Assembly: GCF_021534965.1 (NCBI RefSeq)
Contig: NZ_CP091037.1
Span: forward strand, 2,396,501-2,460,500
DNA length: 64,000 nucleotides
Direction of reading: 5' to 3'
Source: Muricauda sp. SCSIO 65647
Lineage (GTDB): Bacteria; Bacteroidota; Bacteroidia; Flavobacteriales; Flavobacteriaceae
Positions 51,927-60,956 of this stretch are shown in pieces (the stretch's first letter is position 1; each line of letters starts with the position of its first letter). Below the pieces are notes generated by a model. It had not been told where the DNA came from. It worked only from the letters and a program-made list of their open reading frames with translations, and ran no database searches. The position numbers and the translations under genes were made by a program.

Positions 51927-51995
51927 CTATACTTTTACGGTGTAGGTTTTGCCGAAACAACAATACAAAACCCTTTTTGTTTTTCGTGTTGTCAT
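51927..51995 (-). CDS. Possible micropeptide (22 aa) behind hmuY
   Basis: A 23-codon frame from ATG 51995, basic at the start (MTTRKTKRVLY), with a Cys pair (YCCFGKTYTV). It lies 13 nt after the HmuY stop and 15 nt before the terminator stem, so it is on the operon mRNA. Too short for any statistical support; it could be chance. Confidence 0.3.
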   Translation of the reverse strand: MTTRKTKRVLYCCFGKTYTVKV

Positions 51996-52008
51996 GGTCT
52001 TTGCTCTC

Positions 52009-52887
52009 TTAATTAGCTAAAGAGGTTTCCCCTTCATTTGGGTTGTACACATAGTTGAAAGTGTAGACCCTTGACTCGTTCATGAATGGATCGGGCTGGG
52101 CCGGGGCATCTCTGTAATAGCTTAAAATCTCCACTTTTGCATATTTGCCATCGTGGGTGCGGATGACCAAAATTCGTCCGGGTATCGGGGTAACCGTAAA
52201 GGTTGCGGGGTTGTAATTGTACCAACCGTTGTCACTGCCCGTAGGGACGGCAAATGCCCCATCGGCATCTTCGGCGAACGTAAGACCAGCCGCTGAAGTG
52301 ACATCGGTAAACGTTCCAGTCTCGATAGACGCACCACCACTTCCGTTACGTTCGGGCTCATCTGCGGTTCCCGTTGTCGTTCCACCGTTGATAGCGATGG
52401 TGGTTCCCCTAAAGGCAATGTCCCAGTCGGTTTCACTATCGGTCACGGCCCCGGTTTCAAAGCTGAACTTGGCAAATGGTCCGCCTATCGGCTCTCCCTG
52501 GCCTCCGGTTTGGGGGGCTTCCAGATTTTCCATGGTTTGGGAAACCAGTTCATCCAAAACGGTAAAGGAAGTCGGGGCTGTTTTGGTAAAGCCATTGGCT
52601 GCGATACTAACTTGCCCAGAAGTAGCCCCAGCGGGAACTGTAGTGACAATGCGTGTCGCGGTCAACGAACTTATGGCAGCTGCCACTCCATCAAAGGTCA
52701 AATTGATATCAGCTGCGTCGGTGGGGAAATCTGTTCCCGTAATGGTAATTTCTGTGCCCACGGTTCCTGATTCTGGGCTAATGGCAGTGACGGTAAATTC
52801 TGTTGGGCCATCATTATCATCGTCATTACACCCGACAAAGGCGATAAATAAGATAAGAAGGCTTGAAAGTTTAAGAAGGGTTTTCAT
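52009..52887 (-). CDS. HmuY-like haem-binding lipoprotein with TIG domain
   Basis: A 292-residue surface lipoprotein: lipobox LLILFIAFVGC, an acidic linker (NDDDNDGP), an IPT/TIG domain at about 33-110 (TEFTVTAISPESGTVGTEITITGTDFP), then a HmuY domain (SFETGAVTDSETDWDIAFRGTTIAINGGT, GRILVIRTHDGKYAKVEILSYY). HmuY takes haem from host or environmental proteins and hands it to HmuR. The extra TIG module is not part of the Porphyromonas protein. Downstream of the HmuR-like receptor by 12 bp. Confidence 0.88.
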   Translation of the reverse strand: MKTLLKLSSLLILFIAFVGCNDDDNDGPTEFTVTAISPESGTVGTEITITGTDFPTDAADINLTFDGVAAAISSLTATRIVTTVPAGATSGQVSIAANGFTKTAPTSFTVLDELVSQTMENLEAPQTGGQGEPIGGPFAKFSFETGAVTDSETDWDIAFRGTTIAINGGTTTGTADEPERNGSGGASIETGTFTDVTSAAGLTFAEDADGAFAVPTGSDNGWYNYNPATFTVTPIPGRILVIRTHDGKYAKVEILSYYRDAPAQPDPFMNESRVYTFNYVYNPNEGETSLAN

Positions 52888-52899
52888 AAGTATTGATAT

Positions 52900-54996
52900 T
52901 TAAAATTGAATATTGAGTCGTGTAAAAAATTGTATACCGGGGTTGACCAACACCTCGTTGTCTTGGGCAGCCAGGGGGTTAGAGCCTTTAAAGTCTAACA
53001 GGTTGTTGGCACCTACCTGTAATTGGTAGTGTTTGTAAAAGGTTTTTCCGAACGAAAGGTTCACCAAGGCGTAGCCATCCACAAAGGCGTTGTCCAACTC
53101 ATCCAACAGGTCGTTTCCGTTACGGTCGGTCAGCCCAAAGCGGCTACGGTATACCACACGTAGATTGGCATTGGCATCCCATTCGGGCACTTCATAAAAC
53201 GCTTTGAAATTAATGGTGTGTCGAGAGCGGTTTTCCAGTCCGAAATAATCATCCCGCTCTAGGCGGATGGTCTCCAAGGTTTCTTGGTTACGGGCAAACA
53301 CTTCCCCATTGTCTATGGCCTCTTCCTTGTCTTTGTCATAGGCAAACAAGAGCTGGTACCCAGCAGATAGGTCAAGGTTGCTCAAAGGCCTGAACTTAAG
53401 ATCGGCCTCAAGCCCTTGTGTATAGACCCTTTGCCTGTTAAGGTAACCAAATATATTTCTGTTACTGGTGGTGGCCAGCAGGTAGGTATCGATCAGGTCT
53501 TTAAAATCGTTTCTAAAGAAATTGATTTCTGAGGTCAATTTTCCTTTTCTAAAGGATATCCCCAAATTATACCCCACAGAACTCTCGGCATTTAAAGTAC
53601 CACCCAGATCAGATGGGCCCGTATTCGGAAAGTTAACCTCTTCGCCACTGTCTAGTAAACGTTGTATGGCCTCGGCTTCCACATTTTTGCCAAATACAAA
53701 ATAGCCTCCGGCTGAATTGGTAAAATCAAGAAACAACTGTCTAAAGTCGGGTGCCTTGAAACCACTGCCCACCGAACCTTTTAGAGCCCAATGCTCATTA
53801 AAATCATAACGGGCCGATAGTTTGGGACTCAATTGAGAGTTGTACTCGCTATGGTTGTCAAAACGGGCACCGACAATAACGTTTAGTTTTTTTAGGGGCT
53901 TAAAGTCATATTGGGCGAATACGTATTGCGAGTCAAAACTGACCTGTTCCGCAAAAAGGGAACGGTTCAAAGTTTCAAAGTTGTAACCGCCCCCTACGGT
54001 CAGGGTATTGTTGGGGCCAAAGGCATGATTGAAACGGATTTCTGGTCGGAACAACTTTTGGTCGAAATCATTTTCGAACAGCACTTCATTGTCAACGGGG
54101 TCCACCTCCTCCACATTGGTCACATAATTGGTATAATAGAACTCGTATTCGAACTGGGATTTATCGGTCAGTTTGTGGTCTATTCGCAATTGAACATTTC
54201 CATCGCGCTCTTCACTAGTGCCTGAGGGTTCGTCAAAATCCTGTAAAAAATATCGGCCCGAGGCAAAAAAGCGAAGCTTATCGGAAGCATCGTAGAAGAT
54301 TCGACCATTAAAGGTGTAGTTAAAAAAAGGGTTGATGGTCTGGCCTTCCGCATCAGGGGCCAAATCATAGCCATCGCTACTCAAACGATCCACAAAGAAC
54401 GAATAGCCCAAATCGCCCTGGCGTTGGTTAAGGCCAATAGTACTGTTCTGGTTATTGAAGGTCGCGGCACGGTGAGAAATCTGTCCACTGATTTTTTCCG
54501 ATTTGGGGCGCTCGGTAATGATGTTGATGACACCCCCCAATGCCTCAGATCCAAATAGTGCAGAAGAGGGTCCTTTGACCACTTCTACCTGTTTGATATT
54601 ACCTATTGCAAAACGGCTTAGGTCTAAGTTGCCAGAACTTCTCCCCACCACGGGAACCCCATCTATGAGTACCATGATATAATCTGCATCAATGCCCTGA
54701 ATCTGTACCCCTTCGCCACCACCAATCGTGGCATCTGGGGTCATAACGATACCGGTCTGTTCATTGAGAATTTCATTTAGCCGCGTCACCCCTGTCTGTT
54801 GCAGTTGTTTTTTTGAAATCAAGGTGACCGGTAGGGGCAAAGAAGAAAGTTGCCGCACGGTTCGGGTGGCCGTTACCACCACTTCTTCTAAACTTTCGGT
54901 AAGAATCGAGTCTTTTTCCCTTGCCTCTTGGGCCCTTAGCACCAAGCATAAAAAAAGTGAAAAAATAATCGGACAATTATTTTTATTTAGACTCAT
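52900..54996 (-). CDS. TonB-dependent haem receptor (HmuR-like)
   Basis: A 698-residue outer-membrane receptor with a signal peptide and a plug directly after it (LEEVVVTATRTVRQLSSLPL, GVQIQGIDADYIMVLIDGVPVVGR, VEVVKGPSSALFGSEALGGVINIIT), then a 22-strand-type barrel ending in RLNIQF. It lacks the CarboxypepD_reg domain of the two other receptors here, and belongs to the BtuB/HmuR class. Cotranscription with HmuY makes haem the likely substrate. Confidence 0.9.
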   Translation of the reverse strand: MSLNKNNCPIIFSLFLCLVLRAQEAREKDSILTESLEEVVVTATRTVRQLSSLPLPVTLISKKQLQQTGVTRLNEILNEQTGIVMTPDATIGGGEGVQIQGIDADYIMVLIDGVPVVGRSSGNLDLSRFAIGNIKQVEVVKGPSSALFGSEALGGVINIITERPKSEKISGQISHRAATFNNQNSTIGLNQRQGDLGYSFFVDRLSSDGYDLAPDAEGQTINPFFNYTFNGRIFYDASDKLRFFASGRYFLQDFDEPSGTSEERDGNVQLRIDHKLTDKSQFEYEFYYTNYVTNVEEVDPVDNEVLFENDFDQKLFRPEIRFNHAFGPNNTLTVGGGYNFETLNRSLFAEQVSFDSQYVFAQYDFKPLKKLNVIVGARFDNHSEYNSQLSPKLSARYDFNEHWALKGSVGSGFKAPDFRQLFLDFTNSAGGYFVFGKNVEAEAIQRLLDSGEEVNFPNTGPSDLGGTLNAESSVGYNLGISFRKGKLTSEINFFRNDFKDLIDTYLLATTSNRNIFGYLNRQRVYTQGLEADLKFRPLSNLDLSAGYQLLFAYDKDKEEAIDNGEVFARNQETLETIRLERDDYFGLENRSRHTINFKAFYEVPEWDANANLRVVYRSRFGLTDRNGNDLLDELDNAFVDGYALVNLSFGKTFYKHYQLQVGANNLLDFKGSNPLAAQDNEVLVNPGIQFFTRLNIQF

Positions 54997-55030
54997 TCCT
55001 GATTACATTTGTCAGCAAATATATAGTTAT

Positions 55031-55046
55031 TTTAAATTAATCTAAA
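55031..55046. promoter_or_regulatory. Candidate iron-regulator box, haem operon / DUF6607
   Basis: TTTAAATTAATCTAAA: 16-bp palindrome with one mismatched pair, in the 103-bp divergent region between the HmuR-like receptor and DUF6607 genes. On the opposite strand it reads TTTAGATTAATTTAAA, matching the box at 51484 in 14 of 16 positions. It could control both directions. Confidence 0.55.
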
Positions 55047-55099
55047 TAAGAATAATATTATTTTTTCCTTTTTAACAATCATCAAAAAAACACTTCATC

Positions 55100-56035
55100 A
55101 TGAAAAGATTTGCCTTATTAACCAGCCTCTTTGTTCTTTTTGCAGTGGGCGTGCATGCGCAGGCCAAAAAAGAACAAGATCGTCAGGCCATTAAAAAAAT
55201 GTGTGGATGCTTCGAGGTAACCTTCAATTTTTCGGAAACCTTCAATTATAGTCAAGACTCTTTATACAAGCCATCAAAAACCAAAGTGGACAAGGGCCTA
55301 GAATGGGCACAATTGGTTACCGATGAAGATGATAAAGTCGTTATTCAACACATTCTTCAGGTCGGAAACCCAGCAGAGCCGATGATCGTAAAACATTGGA
55401 GGCAAGATTGGCTGTTCGAGAACAACAAGTTCTATATGTACAATGGCGATAACCATTGGTCTTTTGAGAAAAAGGATGCCGATGCGGTTTCTGGGCAATG
55501 GACGCAAAAAGTATATCAAGTAGATGATAGCCCCCGTTATGAAGGGAGTGCTACCTGGGTACATGTCGATGGCAAAAGTTATTGGGAAAATGTGACGCCC
55601 GCTCCACTGCCACGCCGTGAATATACCAAACGTGCCGACTACAATATTACCATGAGAGGTAATCGTCATGAAATCACTGCCGAGGGTTGGGTGCATGACC
55701 AAGATAATGCCAAAGTGGTGCGCAAAGAAGGAGAATCCGATTTCGTTCTGGCCAAGGAAAAGGGATACAATACCTATGTACAGGTGCCGGATGAACGTTG
55801 CAAAGCCGCCGCTGACTGGTGGGTAGAAAATCATGATAAATGGGCAACCGTACGTTCGATTTGGGATGAGGTTTATGCCCGTGATACCGATTTGACCTTA
55901 AAGGAAAAAGTCGACAATAAAGTATTGTACAAGCATCTTTTCGAAGAAGAAATGGTCGAAAAGGAAGACCTTGCCAATACTATTAAGTCTTTTGTGGCGA
56001 AAGAAGCAATGGAAGAAGACTCGAAAAGCAAATAA
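55100..56035 (+). CDS. DUF6607 exported protein
   Basis: A 311-residue periplasmic protein with signal peptide (MKRFALLTSLFVLFAVGVHAQ). Family blocks: MCGCFEVTFNFSETFNYS, IQHILQVGNPAEPMIVKHWRQDW, YSEGSATWVH-like (here YEGSATWVHVDGKSYWENVT) and PLPRREYTKRADYN. DUF6607 has no known reaction; it often lies next to iron-uptake receptors, as here. Divergent from the HmuR-like gene with an iron-box candidate between. Confidence 0.87.
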   Translation: MKRFALLTSLFVLFAVGVHAQAKKEQDRQAIKKMCGCFEVTFNFSETFNYSQDSLYKPSKTKVDKGLEWAQLVTDEDDKVVIQHILQVGNPAEPMIVKHWRQDWLFENNKFYMYNGDNHWSFEKKDADAVSGQWTQKVYQVDDSPRYEGSATWVHVDGKSYWENVTPAPLPRREYTKRADYNITMRGNRHEITAEGWVHDQDNAKVVRKEGESDFVLAKEKGYNTYVQVPDERCKAAADWWVENHDKWATVRSIWDEVYARDTDLTLKEKVDNKVLYKHLFEEEMVEKEDLANTIKSFVAKEAMEEDSKSK

Positions 56036-56038
56036 ACC

Positions 56039-56224
56039 ATGAGAGACAGTGTTTTGCCTCTGATCTGTTTCCTTTTCACGGCCGTTACTTTTGCACAGGA
56101 CAACATTTTTCTGCAACGTGATTTTTGGAAAAGCAACCCATCAATTACCCAAATTGAGGAAGCGATCTCTCAAGGCAATGATGTTGCCGAACTCAATGAA
56201 CACATGTTCGATGCGGTAAGCTAA
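56039..56224 (+). pseudogene. Truncated ankyrin-repeat protein gene (61-aa remnant)
   Basis: Three bases after DUF6607: a signal peptide (MRDSVLPLICFLFTAVTFAQ) and then DNIFLQRDFWKSNPSITQIE, ISQGNDVAELNEHMFDAVS and a stop. From memory, this is the N-terminus of a several-hundred-residue exported ankyrin-repeat protein (NxFLxRDFWKxNPS...EGND...FDAV) normally found behind DUF6607. Here it stops at the first repeat and a terminator follows 17 nt later, so about 85 percent of the protein is missing. It could still be made as a 61-residue peptide. Confidence 0.55.
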
Positions 56225-56240
56225 GCCCCCAAAATAACAA

Positions 56241-56267
56241 AGGCCACCAATTTTGGTGGCCTTTTTT
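56241..56267 (+). terminator. Terminator after DUF6607 / ankyrin remnant
   Basis: AGGCCACC-AATTTT-GGTGGCCT followed by T5: a strong intrinsic terminator, close to the stop of the convergent SH3 gene. Confidence 0.85.
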
Positions 56268-56269
56268 GG

Positions 56270-57073
56270 TCATTGTTGCGCTAAGCCCAGATTGTTATTG
56301 ACCCAGACCAGTTCTTTGGTTTCCACGCTGGTCTTTTTCCAATTGGCCATCTCATCATAGTATTCACCAATTTCTTTCTTGTAGCGAATCTTTCCGGCTA
56401 CGCCATGCTTATCTTCAGGAAATATGAATTCTTCCCAGAAATAATAGGCCCCTGCATCTGATACTTGTGATAAACGCGCTACTTGGTGCAGCACCTTGCC
56501 CTGTTGAAACAGATAAATACCGCCGCCTTCAATGCCACAGCCTTCGGCCACATAGTCTATCAGCAAAATGCCATCGACATCGGGCAGGCCCTTGGTGCCC
56601 AAATCGGTCAAATAAAATTGGCCATTGCCCAAGCGTATCGATTTCTCTTTAAACGAACCATCTTCTTGCAGTGTGCGAATGACCAGCTGGTCTTCTTCGC
56701 CGATTTTGCCCCTGCCGAATAGATGCACCACATCATTGATGGTCTTTTTTTCAAGGGCCAGGAGTCCGCCCAGCACATATCCTTCGGTGCCCTTGTAATC
56801 GACTTTGTAGTAATGGGAATCGACACCTTTGTACCGCCATGAATTCTCATGCCTTTCTTGTATGACCATGTGCATGCCAATGGGCAATGTCTTTAACACC
56901 TTGGCCTCTCTCGTTGGGGCTACCCTTAATTGCACCTGGTCACCAAAAAGGTAAACGATCTGCCCGGGCTCAAAACTACAACTGCCATCAAGGCAGTGTA
57001 GTTTTTCTTGGGCGTTTGTAAACAAACAGATGGCTAGTAAGGTAAGGATCGATAACATCTGTTTTGTTTTCAT
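56270..57073 (-). CDS. Exported SH3-domain protein
   Basis: A 267-residue protein with signal peptide (MKTKQMLSILTLLAICLFTNAQ) and a bacterial SH3 domain at about 35-105 (VYLFGDQVQLRVAPTREAKVLKTLPIGMHM, YYKVDYKGTEGYVLGGLLALE). The rest is a beta-rich domain (NDVVHLFGRGKIGEEDQLVIR, VDGILLIDYVAEGCGIEGGGIYLF) that I do not recognise. Likely binds cell-wall or protein ligands. Confidence 0.75.
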   Translation of the reverse strand: MKTKQMLSILTLLAICLFTNAQEKLHCLDGSCSFEPGQIVYLFGDQVQLRVAPTREAKVLKTLPIGMHMVIQERHENSWRYKGVDSHYYKVDYKGTEGYVLGGLLALEKKTINDVVHLFGRGKIGEEDQLVIRTLQEDGSFKEKSIRLGNGQFYLTDLGTKGLPDVDGILLIDYVAEGCGIEGGGIYLFQQGKVLHQVARLSQVSDAGAYYFWEEFIFPEDKHGVAGKIRYKKEIGEYYDEMANWKKTSVETKELVWVNNNLGLAQQ

Positions 57074-57252
57074 TGTACTAAAATTTAATTATGATTTCTA
57101 TACTATGTACGCTGGGTAGGTCTCGATGGGCCGTGTGATTCGGCAAATGGCACTATTTTATCGATGTATGGTGCCATAGGGGCAAAAATGAAGAGCCCCA
57201 GACATCCCGATGGCATCAGGAGCTGGAGCCCTTCCAAAATCAACAAAAAACA

Positions 57253-57696
57253 CTAACCTCTACTACTGCCCACCTTCATTTTCTTTTTGCCGTGCTGTTT
57301 TAGATGCCTGATTTTTTTCCATTGTAGGTATTGCTCATCGGTCAAAATTTCCTTCATTTTTGCCTGTTGGGCCAATTGTCTGTCCAATCGGGCATTTTCA
57401 AAGGCGAAGCGCTCATCTGCAGTGAGCTTTTTTTGTTCGCCCTGTTCTCTTTTGGCCTTTCTTTCTTCCATCTTATTTTTTCGCAGTTCGGCATTTTCTA
57501 GATGGATTACCTTGACTTTTTGCTGCTGTTCTGCCGTAAGGTCAAGGGCAAGGGCCATTTTCTTTGTCTTTAAGGTGGCCACCTGCTCAGGTGTCATCTC
57601 TTTTAGCGCGTCACCCCTGTGTCGTTGCTGCCCATCGCGCTGGGCAAATCCTGTTAATCCGGCCAAAAGGGCCATAGTGATCAAAACTTTTTTCAT
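57253..57696 (-). CDS. Spy/CpxP-like exported protein (DUF4890 type)
   Basis: A 147-residue periplasmic protein: signal peptide MKKVLITMALLAGLTGFAQ, then a highly charged helical body with two LTAEQQxKV-like motifs (LDLTAEQQQKVKVIHLENAELRKNK and KLTADERFAFENARLDRQLAQQAKMKEILTDEQYLQWK, read as separate stretches). The pattern fits Spy/CpxP-type chaperones; DUF4890 is the common Bacteroidota label. An imperfect hairpin (57188-57230) may terminate it. Confidence 0.8.
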   Translation of the reverse strand: MKKVLITMALLAGLTGFAQRDGQQRHRGDALKEMTPEQVATLKTKKMALALDLTAEQQQKVKVIHLENAELRKNKMEERKAKREQGEQKKLTADERFAFENARLDRQLAQQAKMKEILTDEQYLQWKKIRHLKQHGKKKMKVGSSRG

Positions 57697-57811
57697 GGTC
57701 TAAATTTTAATGATTCAACCCTTTGACACTTCTTTTGGCAAGGGGTTTAAAACCATAGAAAAGTTTGTGAAGTATTTAACACGGAAAGGATGGCGAGGGC
57801 TTGGACCGTTT

Positions 57812-58015
57812 CTATCGGTTCTCGACCAAATCTTTTGAACCATCAAGATCTTCATCTGGCTTAGCAGTATCAAGCTCAGTTGATTCAATCTCGGCGACAT
57901 TGTTGGTCATAGTGAATTCTCGGTACCGGTCATATTGCTCGATACCATAATAAAGGAAAGATGCCATTAGAAAGCAGCCAAAATAGATCAGGCTCTTGAT
58001 TTTGTAGGTCTTCAT
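57812..58015 (-). CDS. Small single-helix membrane protein (67 aa)
   Basis: MKTYKIKSLIYFGCFLMASF gives one membrane helix; the tail is acidic (ESTELDTAKPDEDLDGSKD). No family recognised. It lies 115 bp upstream of the Spy-like gene on the same strand. Confidence 0.5.
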   Translation of the reverse strand: MKTYKIKSLIYFGCFLMASFLYYGIEQYDRYREFTMTNNVAEIESTELDTAKPDEDLDGSKDLVENR

Positions 58016-58185
58016 AGTAATTCAGATTTGGGATTACTAAATTAAACAATCAAAAAGCGCACTTTTGGCATATGTTGTGAAAGTCTCTTGAACTGATGTG
58101 AAACCCCAAAAAGGCGATGTGTGAAAACGGTACATACTGGTTAAGCCAAAACCAGCATGCACTTCATCGATTTTTCTTACATTTT

Positions 58186-60687
58186 CTAGGTTGGATCCAA
58201 TATAAGTGCTATGCGCTCTAGGGCGTCTTGCAAGTGATAACGACTCATGGTATCAGAGATTCGCGATAGGCCACTTCTAATATCTCTCTCAAGATTGTTC
58301 AGTTCAGCGCGTGCCACTGACCGAATGTCAGATTGGCTTGTATTGACCACCGTTGATTTCTGATACCCTCCGAATTCAGGCTTTTTCTTTTGGTTTTCCG
58401 CGGTCAATAGATAGGCCAATCTATCAATATGTGCTTTCTGCAGATTTCTTCGGTAGGTATCTATTTTCTTTCCGTTGCGGGTTTCAGACCATAGTCCGCG
58501 TCGCAGATCGCGCATCATGTCGACCAGTTTGTAGGCCCCATCGCCATTGGCCGTCTCATTTTCAATGATACGCGCCATTTTGCCCAAGTGCAACATATTG
58601 TTCAGTGTGCGTGCCTGTAGGGCCCTTATACGTTCAATGGAACCCGAATACTGTACTTTGTTGAAAATGTTTTGGTCGATCAACCAATCGGGCGTTTCAA
58701 ATAACTGGGCATGCAAAAAATCAAGACAGTTTTTTTGGTGCGCTTTGGAAACATGGGTATAGACGGCCCCTTCTTGATCTGCGGTCTTATAGTATTCGTA
58801 AACCCCGCCGATATTGTTCGATACATGGCCCATATAACGACTAAACTGTTTGATGACCTCACCGTACATCGTCTCTAGGTCATCATAGTTTTTGCCGTCT
58901 TCGGTGGTCCATTCCATAAGCTTGGGAACAATACGCTTCAAATTGGCAATACCATATTCACTGGCCTTTATGGCATCATTGCCCAAATCTTCAGTCTGTG
59001 AGCTGGGATCGACCACATCACCAACCTGCTGGTGGCCAAAGCGGTACATGGGATCATTGGCATGTTCGAGAATCCACTGGTTCAAGATGGGCTTTTCATC
59101 TTCAGCAGCAATATCTAAAATTGGGCGATAGCCCCATCGAATGGAATGCTTGTCATAGACTCCGATGTCGGGCATCAGTGCTACTCCTTCATCACCGGGT
59201 TGGGCCACATAATTGAACCGGGCATAGTCCATAATGGAGGGAGCGGTGCCATTTTTTTTGGTAAACGATGCCGAGCGCAACGAATCAACTGGGTAGGCGG
59301 CACTGCTTCCCATATTATGTGGAAGTCCCAATGTATGTCCTACTTCATGTGCCGATACGAAACGTATCAAACGCCCCATGATCTTATCTTTAAACGCTAC
59401 ATTCTGTGCTTCAGTATTAATGGCCGCGGTTTGTACAAAGAACCAATTGCGAAGCAAGGTCATTACATTATGGTACCAGTTGATGTCAGACTCCAATATT
59501 TCGCCACTTCGCGGGTCACTCACATGAGGGCCATTGGCATTGGGTATGGGCGAGGCAAGATAGCGCACCACCGAGTAGCGCACATCTTCGGGTGACCACT
59601 CGGGGTCTTCGTCAGGTGAAGGAGGGTCTTTGGCGATAATGGCATTCTTGAAGCCGGCTTCTTCAAAAGCGACCTGCCAATCTTCAATACCTTTTTTGAT
59701 ATAGGGAATCCATTTTTTTGGAGTGGCCCTGTCCACATAATAAACAATTTGTTTTTTTGGCTCTACCAGTTCGCCGGCCTTAAACTTTTCGATATCCTCT
59801 TCCTTTACTTCCAAACGCCATCTATCTAAATAGGTAACGGTTTTGCTCTTTTGCGCTTCCAGTCCATAATCGACCTGTCCACGGGCAAACCAGCCCACAC
59901 GTTCATCAAAATAACGGCGTTTCATGGGTTTTTCGGGCAATAGGATCATCGAGTTGTTGATCTCAACCGATATGGAGCCCAAACTTTGGTTGCTGGGTGG
60001 TTTTTTTGCCGCATAGGTCTTCACATGTCGGGCCTCGATATTCAGCGGATAGCTTTTAATGGACTCAATATAACTTCGATCGCCATCCAATCGGCTAATT
60101 TTATAGCGTTCACGAAATCTGTCGGGCATGCCCAGTGCATTCACATCTTTGGTGAACATAGGGTCTACCTCAATGATCGTGGCAGGGTTCAGCGAATCTT
60201 TCTTGTTGAAAGCTTTGATGTCGAACGAAAAAAGGACAGGTTCAAAATTAGAATTGACCACGGCTTCATGAATGGGCAGCGAGTCGGCCGCATAATTGCC
60301 GTACGATACCACGCGAAGTAACACCTTTTTTGGCTTTTTCTGCCAACGTAGTACTTGGGTATTGATCTTACCGCCCCCAAAACCGATGCCCGTGGCGGTT
60401 TTTGAGATACGGCTCACCATCAACATTTCACGGTTGAAGAGTGAATCAGGTATCTCATAATAATGTTTGCCATCGACCCTATGCACATGAAAAAGACCCT
60501 CATCGGTCAGGGCCTCTTTGGTGATGACCTTATCATAAGGCTTTATTTTGTCATCTTTCTTCGACTTGGCGTCAGAAGTCTTTTCAGTGGTTTTTTTCTT
60601 TTTCTTGAAAAGTTGGGCGTCGGTGGTTTGAAATGCTGCCACCAAGAAAAGTAATGACAACAATTTCGGAAGTAGTTTTTGGAACAT
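58186..60687 (-). CDS. Zinc-dependent metalloprotease with DUF5117/DUF5118 domains
   Basis: An 833-residue exported protease: signal peptide (FQKLLPKLLSLLFLVAAFQTTDAQ), DUF5118-like N-terminal segment (KPYDKVITKEALTDEGLFHVH), DUF5117 (about 90-300), and a zincin domain with HEVGHTLGLPHN; the first zinc His is His447 and the catalytic Glu is 448. A long C-terminal domain follows. The family is typical of Bacteroidota; physiological substrate unknown. Single-gene unit with 270 bp of upstream DNA. Confidence 0.92.
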   Translation of the reverse strand: MFQKLLPKLLSLLFLVAAFQTTDAQLFKKKKKTTEKTSDAKSKKDDKIKPYDKVITKEALTDEGLFHVHRVDGKHYYEIPDSLFNREMLMVSRISKTATGIGFGGGKINTQVLRWQKKPKKVLLRVVSYGNYAADSLPIHEAVVNSNFEPVLFSFDIKAFNKKDSLNPATIIEVDPMFTKDVNALGMPDRFRERYKISRLDGDRSYIESIKSYPLNIEARHVKTYAAKKPPSNQSLGSISVEINNSMILLPEKPMKRRYFDERVGWFARGQVDYGLEAQKSKTVTYLDRWRLEVKEEDIEKFKAGELVEPKKQIVYYVDRATPKKWIPYIKKGIEDWQVAFEEAGFKNAIIAKDPPSPDEDPEWSPEDVRYSVVRYLASPIPNANGPHVSDPRSGEILESDINWYHNVMTLLRNWFFVQTAAINTEAQNVAFKDKIMGRLIRFVSAHEVGHTLGLPHNMGSSAAYPVDSLRSASFTKKNGTAPSIMDYARFNYVAQPGDEGVALMPDIGVYDKHSIRWGYRPILDIAAEDEKPILNQWILEHANDPMYRFGHQQVGDVVDPSSQTEDLGNDAIKASEYGIANLKRIVPKLMEWTTEDGKNYDDLETMYGEVIKQFSRYMGHVSNNIGGVYEYYKTADQEGAVYTHVSKAHQKNCLDFLHAQLFETPDWLIDQNIFNKVQYSGSIERIRALQARTLNNMLHLGKMARIIENETANGDGAYKLVDMMRDLRRGLWSETRNGKKIDTYRRNLQKAHIDRLAYLLTAENQKKKPEFGGYQKSTVVNTSQSDIRSVARAELNNLERDIRSGLSRISDTMSRYHLQDALERIALILDPT

Positions 60688-60897
60688 TTTTTTGACGAGG
60701 TTTGAATATTTCGAATTCTATAAAGAACCTAAAAATTGCAGGAAACAAGTGTTAAAAAAATATTAATATGAAATTTTTCCCCGATAAATCGTAACCCTTC
60801 GAAATACTGCATTTTATTGATGCTCCCAATGGAATCGCCTACTATACTTGCGTTCACGCCACATTGAACTTTTGTTAAAAAAGCCAAAACAGTGTAA

Positions 60898-60920
60898 CAA
60901 TTTAAAAATATGCCAGTCTT
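60898..60920 (+). promoter_or_regulatory. Shared upstream element, copy A
   Basis: A 23-bp sequence starting CAATTTAAAAATATG that matches 61855-61877 at 19 of 23 positions, the four differences all being transitions. It lies 37-59 bp before the 212-residue repeat protein. It may be a shared regulator site or -33 region. Confidence 0.45.
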
Positions 60921-60956
60921 ATAAGCAATGACATCAATCATCAAATCAATCAAAAA

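Noticed and set aside
52217-52903. 228-codon plus-strand frame opposite the HmuY-like gene
   Set aside because: It is the mirror frame of a well-supported lipoprotein gene, with Ser/Val/Pro-rich nonsense composition and no own context.
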